A stretch of DNA of 64,000 bases from Didymodactylos carnosus (Eukaryota; Rotifera; Eurotatoria; Philodinida; Philodinidae): positions 1-64,000 of the forward strand of contig CAJNOQ010000001.1 of NCBI GenBank assembly GCA_905250885.1. Reading direction: 5' to 3'. The notes under the pieces are model-generated. The model was not told the origin of the DNA and made no database searches. It worked only from the letters and a program-made list of their open reading frames with translations. Within the stretch, counting starts at the first letter, position 1; every line of letters begins with the position of its first letter. A program made the position numbers and the translations under genes. Of this stretch, positions 51,001 to 63,540 are shown piece after piece.

Positions 51001-51574
51001 AAGTAGAATGAGTTGTTGATGTTGAACTTTTATGATAAGTTGGTGGATAAAAATTGATATTAACATTTTTATATTCGCTTATGTTTGTTGGTGAAGTAGT
51101 ATACTGTGTACGAAGTTGATTTAATTGGTATATTTGATCATAATAAGATAAATTATTGTTTGAATTAGTATCATTCGGATTATAATTTGAAAAATGATAG
51201 GTAGTATTTGTTGTTGCTAAATATGGATCATTAACAATTGGTTGCCATTGATTTGGACCACTACTAGCAAGATAACATTGTTTGCGCATATTTTTTTCAC
51301 GTTGTTCAATTAAATGATCAGAATTTTGATAGTCAATATCATCTTGTGATGAACAGGAATTTAAATTATGATTTCTTATGGTAATTGTTGATGGTGGTGA
51401 ATGATATTGTTTAATAGGTGTTAATATTTGTCTATTAACTATGAATTCATGTTGTTGTGGATTTGTATTGTATTGTGAAGTATTTAGAGTGTGAGGTGAT
51501 GGTACACGTTCTATTGTATAAAACTGAGAAGGATCATTGATTGACACATTTGTATTCCACATTTGATTAGTCAT
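48035..51574 (-). CDS. RASGEF1: RASGEF1-family guanine-nucleotide exchange factor
   Basis: RASGEF1 proteins activate Ras-family GTPases (Rap2 for the vertebrate members) by nucleotide exchange. Nine exons on the minus strand, all joined at phase 0: 50903-51574, 50597-50806, 50424-50534, 50174-50359, 50016-50099, 49099-49164, 48648-49010, 48436-48570, 48035-48352; about 714 aa. The first 270 residues are disordered and rich in N, Q, S, P and T, with RSPSPIRKTPTRS. A RasGEF N domain follows (LHYTMNDLIQKLIPTDNYIP, SQWTRTFPYDYR). The CDC25 catalytic domain starts at PLLFAQQLTHIEL and contains EAYIQWFNRLTFFVTTEVV, FNSMIGILGGLNMQPVRRLK and IVIPFTSILLQDVYF. The tail RTLKTSV matches the RASGEF1 C-terminus. 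The protein is longer than vertebrate members (about 470 aa) because of the N-terminal tail. Paralogue A/B/C cannot be assigned. Confidence 0.9.
49194..49993. mobile_element. TA-flanked foldback element (800 bp) inside RASGEF1 intron
   Basis: Lies in the only long intron of the gene (49165-50015). The ends read RGRTTATCYAAAAAT and are flanked by TA (49192-49193, 49994-49995). The arms of about 200 bp share GATTTCCGTATA-type, TTTTCAAAAGATGCGCAATT-type, TTAATTCTCTACAAAA and GAGGTCAAACA blocks. The TA duplication points to Tc1/mariner-type mobilisation. No transposase. The coding exons are undisturbed. Confidence 0.8.
50936..51153 (-). repeat. Source segment of the inverted exonic duplication
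   Basis: Coding segment of the RASGEF1-like first coding exon (SYYDQIYQLNQLRTQ to RKTPTRSY) that reappears inverted at 46,615-46,832, 4.1 kb away, with one mismatch. This copy lies in an intact reading frame and is taken as the original. Confidence 0.9.
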
Positions 51575-52692
51575 TGTTCGATTAATAAAAAATATTTAAT
51601 TGTACTATTTCAAATCATCACAATGTTACATTTATCTGAGAATATTGAACATTTAAAAAACAGTTTAATTTCAACATTTTTTAACTGATAAATTCAAATA
51701 CGAGTTGATTTTAAATAATTAGAGTCTAATTTATATACACATCTTTTATAGCACAAAAAACAGATCTCAAACGAATTTGAGATAGGAAAAACTGGTCATT
51801 TTTCAAGCGAAGCGTAAAAACTTTAACACAGAATTCTATGAAAAGTAATTGAACGAACATGGGATAATTGATAATTCAAAACATTTGAAACACTTTTTGA
51901 GGTCTCACTAAAATAGAGAAATTCTTTGAAAACGTTACGAATAACAAAAACATTTTATAAGTGTGATAATTCACATCTAGATATTACACTCAGCTCAGTT
52001 AACGATCAGACTAGTGTTTGTCTTATAGATTCGAAATGGTAGACTATCCACACAGTGGGTAATAAATACCATAGAGAACATTGTGAACCCATCACACATG
52101 TTCAAAATAAATAAAAGGGAAAATAACATTGTTTGTTGTGTGTTTTTCTTGTGGAAAAAGTACCAAAAAAAGAAAAAAAAACACATTTGTCATTAAATAA
52201 CTCATTCACGTTGATCATTAAGTAGCTCAAAAAAAAAAAAAAAAGAACGGCGAAAACGAGCACGAAAAAATTTTTCGAGCAAAAAAAGACTTCTAAAGAG
52301 AAAATTAGAGGTAAAAATGAGACTATAATACAAAGTGAAAAAGCAGATACATTTAGGCTTTTTCTGAATGATTTTCTTGAAGGAAAATGGACGGCAGCGT
52401 AATGATAAAACAAAAAAAATATAGAGATTAACTACACGATAATTGTACAAAACTAAAGAGCAAGCGATCTAATACAATTCATGTTCAAGTGAAAGGCAAA
52501 TACAAATATTCCTTTTTCTCTGAGATAAAAGAACAGAAACAGAAGATAGTCAAAATGGACGGCAATGAAAAATTTACTACTATATTCTTGCTAATGACAT
52601 AATCTCAAAGTTTAGACATGTATCAGTTCATCCGACATATAATGTAAGAGACAAATAGTGAACAAGATGAATACTTATTTTTGTTTTCGTCA
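51575..52692. other. Intergenic between two minus-strand genes
   Basis: 1.1 kb separating the ankyrin gene's stop codon from the RASGEF1-like start codon. Frames at 51,995-52,450 are poly-F/K products of A/T runs. It should contain the ankyrin 3' UTR and the RASGEF1-like promoter; no specific signal is identified. Confidence 0.4.
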
Positions 52693-55600
52693 TCAATGAT
52701 AGACATGTATAGTTGACCGTTTTGATCCTGTTTCACTTGAAATCGAGGATGATTTTTGTTGTTGACCACTAATATCCTCAGTGTCCGAATTTATATCTTC
52801 AGCTTCAACGTACTGCTGATGTTGTCTATCATTTGATAAACGATTTGTATTCGAATATTTTTTTATTATATCACCATTTAACGGTGTTAGTTTTTTCTTG
52901 TATAAATGAGTTTTTGTCGAAGATGAATGAGCAGAATTTGTCGGACTATGTACATATTTCGCGGGTGATGTATTATTCGTTACATCATCAAGTGTATGTG
53001 GTGTATCGTCGAAATTATAGTTTGAATTAGTACGTTTATCGTTCGACTGAGTATTTAATGGTTTTAACCTACCGCTTGGTGGTCTGAGTGCGTTTGTCGA
53101 TGGTAACGAGTTACCCAGATATTGTTCATTGTTATTTTTTGTACGAAAAACTTTTTGTCCAGCAACCGTCAAATCGAGTGTGGGAATACTCTCTGTTGAA
53201 CTTGATTTAGAACCTGATTTCAAACGATTTGTGGCTGATGCTATATGTTGTAAATGTGACGTACCGCTGTTACTCTGATTACCGCCAGAACCAATTCGAT
53301 TTGATACAGGCGTAGGAAATTCTTTCCGTTGTTTGGATGGCGATGATTTCAGTGGTTGAGGGGACAATACTCGAATTTGTTGCTGCGGTACTGGTTCATC
53401 TAGAAAGCGGTAATCATCATACATCGAATGTCGATTGTTTGAATTATTATTATTTATATTCGACTGTTTATTTCGTCTGATTACACCGTTAAATGTAGGC
53501 GATGTGATCGGTTTTTCATCACTAATACGAACAGATAAACGTGATGTTGGACGCTCGTATTCATCTTGTGAATCGAAACCATCATCGTTTCCATTTTGAA
53601 AACGAAGTTCGTCATTCGTTTGTTGTTTCTTAATATAATCTGAGCGTCCATTCTGATGTGGTTTCTTCACTAAGATCTTTCGTCTACCTCTTTTATCATT
53701 CGCATCATCATAATCCGATAAGAATTCGTCGCTATTTCCTCCTTGTCCTTGTAAACTATCTGCATCATCATCCGAATGGACTGTGTCATCTTTGTACTTT
53801 CGATAGTTTGGTTTTTGCTGTTGTTGATGCTTACCATCATTCAATGAGGTTGGTGTAGAACTTTTACGGGGTTTGACAGGAGGTGGTGGCTGTATACTGC
53901 TGTCTGTACTTCTTGCAGACGGTATACGTCGTTGTTTAATTAGTGGATGATCGTTTTCATCATCGTGATTTTGATGTTGTCCATCGCGACTGAATGATGT
54001 AACTGATGGGTAAGTCATTGCAAGATCGCCTGATTTTTTTCCATTTGGTAATGGAGGTCGTGAGAGCGAAGATGTTTGTGAAAATGAAACTGAATCTGTT
54101 GTAGCACGTGTTGGTCGACGTATAAAATTTGCGTGTCCATTTATGGGTGGTGATGGAGCAACGTTCGAAAACATATCGTGTGAGGCTTCATTACCAAAGC
54201 TACGCGTTGTCGATGGACGACTATCTCGTGGGCTGTTATTCATTAAGCCCCGTTTATCACGTAAATAAACTTCGAATACACTACGGCAAAAATAAAGTCC
54301 ACGATTCAGAGCATAATCTAACGACGATATCCCATGAACATCTAGGTAAAAAGAATGTAAAATCAATGATCATTGTGTAGAGAAGAAAGAAGGAACGAAC
54401 TTACCCCTCACTTGAGGATCCCCTCCATGATCTAGGAGTTCTTTGAGAACACGAGCATGACCGTTCTTAGTTGCAATATGCAATGGTGTTTGTTTCTGAT
54501 TGTCAACTTCATGAATGTACGTTTTATTGGAATTTTTTTCGCCCATGTCGAATATTAGACGGCATGCTAACACAGAGCCTTGTTCAGCTGCAACCTGAAG
54601 GATACAACACAATGACATTCAAAAACACATCCGGATAAACCAACTGCAAAACTCTTACATGCAAACAAGTTCGACCTTCGGTATCTCTCAACAACATTGT
54701 TTTGGGTGATAATAGAGATTTTAAACATTCTAACGGTTCAGTTTTTCTTACGCTATAATGAATCCATGTTCGGCCATCATTATCTCTTTCCTCTGCATCG
54801 TCACCATGGCGAGATAATTCCTAAAAGAATTACATCTTAAACTGGTCACATACAGCAAGCAACAAAAGTTAATATACTCTAGGAAGAGACTGATAATATC
54901 CAACTAATAACCTGATCATTCTTTCTTTTTTAAACAACAGCTGCTTACTTGAAAATGGTCAAATCTATCAAGATGACATGCCCACATAGCTGGAGTCATG
55001 CCATCGACATCTTTAACATGTATATTTGCTTTATATTCAATTAATAATTTTAAACAATCAATATTTTCTGTTAATACCGACCAATGTAATGGTGAACGTA
55101 AGTGTACGTCTAAAATTGCATGATCAGCATTATATTCTAATAGTAATCGTACGATATCAATGTTACAATGTGTTCCATCACCGTAACATGCTCGATGTAA
55201 ACATGTTGATCCATCATTTGCCAATGTATTAACGTTTGCTTGTTTTTCTAATAAATATTTTAATATATTTATTTGGTTAAATTGTACTGCGTAAGTCAAT
55301 AAATCTCTACCGAACGAGTCCACTTTAGAAATTAAATCCATATTTTCATTTAATAGTTCTTTAACATAACGTAAATCGCCCTCTCGAACAGCTAACGTAA
55401 TTGCTGGTAAATTTTGAAAATTATTTAATGAATGTTTTGGTACTGTCTGTTTAACTTTATTTGAATCAACTGATATCCATTGCCATTCAAATTTATCCGG
55501 TGCTTCACGAAATGGTGTTAATGGACTTAGACCACGTTCGATTGTCCATTGTAACGGTTTTTGTTCTTTATCACGTTTTTGTAACACTAAATAATACTGT

Positions 55601-55728
55601 TGTAAAAAATGTAATGCGTGGAGTAGTGTATCTCTTAAACGTGCACTCGTTTCTTCATCTGGCAATTTTAATAAAAATTCTAATATGGTCGATGAGGTCT
55701 TTTGAAAATCTTTTCGTTTAATAGCCAT
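52693..55728 (-). CDS. Ankyrin-repeat protein with long disordered C-terminal tail
   Basis: Four exons on the minus strand: 54949-55728, 54659-54820, 54405-54594, 52693-54341; about 926 aa. The N-terminal 110 residues (helical, ARLRDTLLHALHFLQQYYLV) precede about nine ankyrin repeats (residues about 113-395) with clear TPLH and GRT.LH cores, for example DGSTCLHRACYGDG, LRSPLHWSVLTENIDCLKLL, EGRTCLHVAAEQGS and KQTPLHIATKNGHARVLKEL. From about residue 400 onward the protein is predicted disordered: S, N, Q, D and K rich, with a proline motif PPPPVKPRKS that could bind SH3 domains and acidic DDAD/DDAND patches. The layout (ankyrins then disordered tail) resembles scaffold proteins such as ANKRD55 or inversin, but I cannot assign it. 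The start ATG at 55,728 precedes AIKRKDFQ; upstream exons are not excluded. Confidence 0.82.
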
Positions 55729-58700
55729 TCTTATTCATTAATTGTTTCACATTATCATTCCAATTTCAAACTCACTTTTGTTTTCACTAAAAAATAATAA
55801 ATTAATGTTCAAACTTATTCTAAAATAATAGAAAAATATAATCCAACAAAAGGTTTCACAGCTTTGGATGCACAATTTTCTTTTTTTCTTTGTATGACTC
55901 AATAAAAAGTTTATTGATAACAACAATGTATACACATATTTCTCAAATAAAAAGAATAATTACATTCCGTGCATAAAATACTATTGAGTGATAAGTATTG
56001 AATGATAAGTAACCAAACAAAGATCAAAATATAAATACTTTGGCTAGCAATCATTAAGTCGACAGAGTGAAATGAAAGAAGATTTGATCATAAACTCTTT
56101 TTTTTCTTCTTCTTCTCTCTACTTTTTTCTTTTCAGTCACTCATTCTCATCCATACTAGATTGTACACATGCCGGTTCGGTATCCGTCAGTTGTTGATCT
56201 GAACTCATTTTTATCATATATAATTCAATTAGCCTCAGAAAATGAGCATATTTTCCAAAATTTTCTAATTAATTCTTCTATTAAGATAATACCGTGTACT
56301 GTATATTTAAATTAAAGATTAACTATACTGTGCAGAAATTAAAGAGTCAATTGATTAAAATGAATTAATAACCAAGTAAATCATTTAAAGTCTAAAAATC
56401 CATGAAAGACACATTTAAAACACGCACAATCAAAAAAGCTGCAACCGCCTACTAATGGACGAAGAACGTGCAGAAATTAATCAGACATACAAATACTTGC
56501 TTGTAGACTATCTATTTGTTCATCTAGCTAGCAAAGTTTAGGCAAGGACTACGAAGTTAAACATAAGCGAGTAAATGAACTGTGTATACAAGTTATAATC
56601 GTTTTGCTGCAATATTACCGTTCGATTGATTATCCTATAGAGCGAGCGAATGGTCGAAGTGAGATAATAAAAATAAAAAAATCATATCAGATCGTTCATC
56701 TGCTGTTATTGGACAACCGACTGATCTTTTTCATAAATGTGTACGATTAAGAATAATCGAGAACACGTAGTTGACTCGATCGATAAAACACAGACTAGAA
56801 AGAAGAATTTTTTCTGATGAAAAACTGTTAGTGTTGTTTATTTCACTGAGTCTTAACCTTTGCGTAAAACAGTTGGCCTCTTATTGTGTCATACGGAATA
56901 TTTTCAACTGTTTAGCGACGTATAACAGAGAATCATTTTGATAGGTAAAACTTTAATTAACGCCTTTTTTAGCTTATTTTGTTTCTACAACACAAATGAG
57001 ACATTTCATTCGCTGATAATTTCTATTTTTATAATACAAATCAGTTTACATTATATACATAAAACTATTTTGACAATGACGAAAAGATCGTAATTAGAAA
57101 TTGAAAATTGTCTAAACATACAAGCAATTCAGCTCTATAAAAATGAAGTTAAAGAATATGTTAACTTATAATATGTTAACTGTCGAAAAAAGAAAACTCA
57201 AATCAACATAAAAGAAAGAAAAAGGAGAAAGAAGAAAAAGCACAAACCCTGACTACCGTATGTGTATGTAGATGCCTTCAAAGGAACCGCGAAAAGAAAA
57301 ACACACACACACGCGCACAACTCTCTACAACATGTAATTAGATCTATTTTTGAAGACTACTATACAATGGAATAATTTCATGCATGATATTTTTATCTAT
57401 AATGCATAAAAACAAATAATCGATCAAAATTATGACTGAAATCGATCGATGGCTCTCTATGAGAAAAAGAACAGTTGTTCTAGTACATAATTATAATATT
57501 AGTTCATTTAACAAATGATGCAGAACAGGATTCCCATCTTTTCCATTCTTGACTGAATGCAGTCACTTTTGATAAATTGTATTTTCTATAAGCGTGTCTG
57601 TAAAGTGAATCAAATCACTACCCTTTCTGAATCAACTAATTAGAAAATATACTAATAGATTTTTTCCTTATAAACGTGTCGGGAAGCGAAAGAAATACTA
57701 TCCGTTTTTTTCTGCTTTTTTTGGCTTCTAAAGATGGTAATCCCGATCCTGAAAAATTTGATCACTTTGTATTCTGATTTTATCTTAGTTCTGTTTCAAT
57801 GTTACGGGCTAACTCTTTCTTAATGAGTTTAAAATTCTCTTCAAAATAATTACTAAAAGGTAGCTATTCTAATAAAAGTTATTTGTGCAGGCTCAAGATA
57901 TCGAAGCTCGCTAAAATTACCAACTTTCCGTCTTACTTTTCTTTTAAGTATTGCAGAATTGATTTGTGGAAGTAACATGAAATCATGACATCATAATAGC
58001 TTTTTGTAATAAATGATGACGATCGATGCCATAACCTTCAAAGGATTCTCAAATACATTACATTTATTAGGGAAAATATCATCTTATGACTTTTACTCTA
58101 TCATTTATCAATCCTTTGTCTCTGCATGTCGTTTTAGGGATAAAACAACCCGTTTTATCAAATCTATCTCTTCTCACTAACATTCCTCTTCAAGAATAGT
58201 ATAAAAAAATGAGTTTGATGTCATAGATATTAATATTCTACTAAAAAAAACGTTTATCTGGTAACTATTTACAAGAGAATTTTACCGTGAGAATCTATCG
58301 TTTTGGATCTTTTAATTCACTTTTGGACATTATTTTTTAATACCTCATATTGTCTGCTATCATACTAAAAAATGATGTTTCTATTTGAGAAAGAAAAAGA
58401 TCGATTATATAATAAAAAGTCTTACGTTCGTTAATAGCTTACGGGTAAATCTTTCAAAAGATTGATTATAACAAAAAAAAGTACAAATTCATTAACTATA
58501 AATTTAACTTATTTTTTTCTCTTTACTGTTATGTAACACTAAAAAATTTCTATATCACCATTATTCTTTAAAAACCCCGATAGAGAAATATTCCTTTGAC
58601 TATATAGTGTCACACGATCGTTTCATTTGAACACTAGAAAAAAAATTACTTTAAAATAAATGGTACTTTATAAAATAAAAATATATCCTGATGATAATAA

Positions 58701-61700
58701 CGTCTTCTGAAAGAATCTTTTTTTATAAGCTTTATTTTATTCAAGAAAGAATCCATTGGACATGTCACGTTAGATATGTGCTGTTAATACTTTTGTAAAA
58801 AATCTTACAAGACAAGATACTCAGTGTATTCTCATCTCTCTGACTCGTAGAAGTATGATGGATCGAGTACAAATTTTAAAACGCATACATTTGTCTGCGG
58901 AGATAACGTTACGCTAACATAGAAGTACTTCCTATGGTAACACATATTTTTAAAGTGTGGATATGTTCAGATCATAATGGTGTATTTTTACGAAAAAATC
59001 GAATTACAGGAGAACATTTATATCGAAGAATTTGTCACACGCACAAACACACATAGATGAAAAGAAAAATACGTCATTTGAATTTTTCATCGTCAAAAGT
59101 AATTTGATTTGCTTTTAAACTGTCTAAATTTTCTTAATGCTAAATAAAAAATAAGGATAAAAAAAATAGTTGAAAATCGAATAAGATAAATGAAATAATG
59201 ACAAAAAAAAGAAGTTATTTTCGCAAGTGAAATGAAATGACTATAGTTTCTAATTGATCAGAAAATTTGGTAACTTAATAAAAGAATGTAATAATATCTT
59301 TACATCAATCTTGTTTAATTGGTTTCACGATAATTTTGAACCAACAGTCAATATCATAATACATTTTACAGTCTACTATTTGCATATACGAAAGCTCCTC
59401 AGTGTCCAACAAATAAGTGTCTAATTATCTAATACAGCTGTACAAGTAACTCTATTTCTAGTAAAAGAATGAAAAAAAAGAGTAAAAATTCAGATTGCCT
59501 GGATACTTATTTCTACTATTCGTACGTTAAAAAATAACGGATCATATGCATAGAATAACGTATAATTCACATGATGAGAAAAATATATATATAAACTGAA
59601 CATTAATCTCAAAATTCTATTACCGTTATTCGTGACAGAATACACGAACATCTTTCATAACGGTGCAATAAGTGCTCATTGAAGTAGACAAATGTTCTTA
59701 TTTTCAAATATATCAAACACACTCAATGAATTCTGGACGAAAACCGTATATAACGAAAATCGTAATCTAAAGTGTTTTTAAAGTGTTATTATCATTTTTT
59801 ATATATTAAATGAATAAGACACAAATTAGGATTAGAATCAATCTAGTGCTACTATAACAACAAATAAACTATCGATGAACAATCTAAAAGAACAAGATAA
59901 TCAAGGCATACACTTTAAGTTTAAGAAAATCTATCTCAATGTCACGAGACAAAGATTCATAAAATCTTTTATAACTTTAATACTCCAACTATCAGCATCC
60001 TCAATAGGATTGCTCGCTTATGTTCGTTAAGCAAACCATTCTCTATTGGGAAGTGTATATATACTGGTCTCAATTGTACATACATAATATGAGAGCCAAC
60101 ATTAATTCTGTATTCACTTTCAATGAACTTTCTACTGAAATTTTGAACATAACTCACAACAAAAAAAAAAAAAAAAAAAATTTAAAATGAATCTTTTCAA
60201 ATATTTTTTTTCAAAATTATTCTTGGCTTCATTTATTTTACGTTTTAAATAAAAAAACGAAATTTTCTTTTTTCTTTTCTTTTCTCTATTATTTCATTTA
60301 CGACAAATGCAATGCTCTTTTTTTTCTCATCTAGAGACCATCGTTTTTCCAATCGACATGTATCACGCGGAACGATTACAATGTCTGAAGTAGAAAACAA
60401 AATAAATAGAAACAGCAAGTTACACATACACATGCGAATAGTAAATGCATTAAATTTCTACTTTTAATTTTGATGATCAAGCAGTTAATAATACGAAATG
60501 ACATGACGGTGATTTTTGCGTTTTTTTTTTTTCTTAATAAATTCTATGTGTTCAACGAATGTTTAACAAAGAATAAAATATCGTGATATCACTCAACCAC
60601 TTCAGAATTTGTTTTCATAAACTTGAAACATATTGTGATAAATAAAATGTCAAATATTCATATACTTGGCCAATAGATATACATAAAAAGAAAAACTCAT
60701 CTATTGACATAACAGGTGTACTATAAAATCATAAAAAAGACCGACACCTGATAAAATAATAATAGAATTAATTTCGGCAAATACAGGATAGATTGTATTC
60801 TAAAGAAAAATGACTCAATTAATTAATTAGATCTCTCTAGACTAAGAGATGTACATGACGTAGTTGTCTTGTTAATCACCAGTATCTAATTCTCATTTCA
60901 GTGATATAAATATTTCTTCTTTACTCTTAATAAGCAAAATGTAAAAAATGGATCATGAATGATGAGACTCTAATATGTACAAGTGTGCATGACGATAATG
61001 GTAAGTGTTATTTTTATCTTTATGCCATAAATCGTTTTGATGCACAAATTTTATCTAACGATAAAAGAAAGTTCCAACAAATAAAGAGAAAGACAAAAAA
61101 ATTGAACTTTATTTTAAAATATGTTCATAAATAAATTAGTTAAGAAAATATAAGAGATCAATATGTACTTAATATTTTTTACATTTTTCAACACTGCACA
61201 ATAGCGTAAGAATAACATTTTTGTATGAAAACAAATGATTAGCAAAAAAAGCCCATAGTACAAAGTGAAAAATTGGAAAAAAAGACAATATTTCAGCGTG
61301 AATGTGTAGCTACGACTATTAGCAGTGGCTATTTTAACAGAATAATAAAAATAATTAAATTTACACAAAAATATTTTTATATTAGTTACAAAACAATTTT
61401 GTACGTTCCATTACAGCTGAGAAGCCGGTATCTTTTGGTTTTTTGCAAACGAATGTTTTTCATGAATTTCAAAAACACGGTGTCTGATAGTTATTAATCT
61501 TAGTTTTCAATAAATCATGAGAATCTAACGTTGATTAAAATATTGGTCGAAATCAATTTTAGACGCTGCTTTAGCAATATGTCAAAACATTTGTTTATTG
61601 TGAACCACCTAAAACATATATAAAAAGAACAGCAACAATTACTAGAGAAACAATTGCCGAGATTATCTTTAAAAGTCTGAAAAAAGGTGTATAAGCAATA

Positions 61701-61926
61701 AATTCTTTTATTTAGTAATATCGCGCATCTAAGCTATGCGTGTAAGATTGAAAACGTCAGGACTATGTTAGTATCATAAATATTTGAAATAAAATTGTTA
61801 GAATTTTAATAATGATCAAAATTAATACCAATTGCTGTTTCTACAGGATGTGTTTTCACATTTTCTTAATACGTTTAATTGATAGTTCATTATAAGCCAA
61901 AAATAATTAATCAAAATCTTATTTAG
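55729..61926. other. Long gene-free AT-rich stretch
   Basis: About 6 kb with no supported exon, transposon or RNA gene. There is a CA/CG dinucleotide run near 57,300-57,318 and a poly(A) tract at 60,157-60,180. It probably includes the promoter of the ankyrin gene at its left edge. Confidence 0.4.
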
Positions 61927-62330
61927 TTATACGCTTTTGAATTTATTGGTATATTTTCATATGTAACTGCTCATGGAATTCCAAGAATTTATTTATCAAT
62001 AATATTTAATCTAGATTTTCATCAAAAAGATATTGGTTTTATTCAAAACATTGTCCGTTCATTACTATGTGGTCGTGATGTCATTATTCAACGATTGTAT
62101 ATAAATGAATTTAATTTTTTCTATCTGAACTTAAATAGTGTGATCAAACAGTGATTATCACTGATGCATGCAAACATTGGTGATTGTATACTGTCTTTCG
62201 TTGAATAAAATTAGTGAATATGAAATGATTTAGGTTTAATCCAACTATAAACACGTGGATGATACCGACGAAATTATTTAACTCTAAACCGGATGTGATC
62301 AAAAAAAGAAAATCATCGGATGTCAAATAA
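61927..62330 (+). CDS. Two linked exons of an unrecognised protein (C-terminal part)
   Basis: Exon 61927-62096 follows an acceptor (CTTATTTAG), is open at phase 0, and encodes a hydrophobic stretch beginning LYAFEFIGIFSYVTAHGIPR and continuing with FIQNIVRSLLCGRDVIIQR. Splicing at GTATAT (62097) to the acceptor before 62234 completes a Leu codon and adds FNPTINTWMIPTKLFNSKPD and a basic tail KKRKSSDVK before TAA at 62,328-62,330. Phases match across the 137-bp intron. One or two possible membrane segments are visible. I do not recognise the family; an MFS-like fragment was considered but not supported. No upstream exon was identified, so it may be a remnant. Confidence 0.38.
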
Positions 62331-63540
62331 GATTGTAACTGAAATAAACAAACGAGTGCTCTTGTACTTTTTCCATTTCTGACAATAAACAAACATCAGT
62401 CGTATATTCCTGGCATTTAAATAGAAGAACTTCTTACCATCACAAAATATTAAAAAAAATAAAATGAATGAATGGGTCTTGAGTAATTGCTTGATAAATA
62501 ATTTTCTTTTTCTTCTCAATTATTGCGTCAGATGTTGTCTTTATTTTAATACCAGCGTTATCATTATCCTTCTCTTTATCACTGTTCTTATTGTCTGCTG
62601 CTGATTTAAATTGCGTCACCATAAACTCGCTGTATTAACAGGAAAAAACAAACTGTTCTTGATATTCTTATGGTTACCGGGACAATTGTTTAGAAAGTGC
62701 TGTATTTGGTGTAGATATTCTTCAATTCTCCTAAAACAAAAAATGGCTAGATAAACTTTGCATATTCATTAAACCTTCTACTACATACATATGGTTGACA
62801 CTAATCCTAATGTAAATCTATACCGTTAGATGAGAAAATTACTAGATAGACAAATATTTCTGTGCCTTTTAGTTTGTATAATCAAAGTATAGTTTACAAA
62901 CACGTGACCATTCGATAAAATATACAACTGTTAAATAATGATTGAAATACGATAATTTTTTATTTTTCATCTCTACAGTAAATGAGTTGATATCGAAATA
63001 GAATAATGGAGTTTTTTTATTATTTTAATAAAAGGACTTTTTGTTGTCGTTCTTGTTGTGACTGTTTGTCATGTATTTGACATGATAATGTGGAAAAGTT
63101 TGCATATTGAGATGGGAAGAAAGTATTTTTCAACAAAATTCTATCCACACAATGTGAATGATGTACAAAATGATGATACAAAAGTTTTGATGTCATTACT
63201 GCAATATCTACAAGAAAAACTACAACCACAAGTTTGAGAATATTTAATACATTTTTGTTTCAAATAAGTTTAAAATTTTTTATCAGAATCTGTATACTTT
63301 TCCATAAAAAATAAACAACATTTGCACAAATACAAGAAAGAACGGAGATTATTGCGATATAATACTCAAAGTACATCAAAAAAAAGAAAATATTACATAT
63401 AAAAAATGACTGTAAAACGGATTACTTAAGTTATGGAATTGTTAAAAAACAACATAAAAAAACAAAATGGACGGTTTCGATAGACTATGTATATCAGACA
63501 ATTATAATAAAAATACAAAAAGAAAATAATTATCAGAAAA

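Noticed and set aside
52833-54380. Plus-strand frames opposite the ankyrin gene
   Set aside because: They are antisense shadows of the long final exon and show no independent features.
62440-62730. Minus-strand exon pair (about 62,678-62,730 and 62,440-62,629)
   Set aside because: Both look coding-like and have splice-like borders, but their phases do not match and the combined frame closes at once. Possibly a remnant, not supportable as a gene.
63020-63207. Minus-strand terminal exon ending QQKVLLLK
   Set aside because: It is open from a good acceptor to a stop, but no upstream exon with matching phase was found and no family is recognisable.
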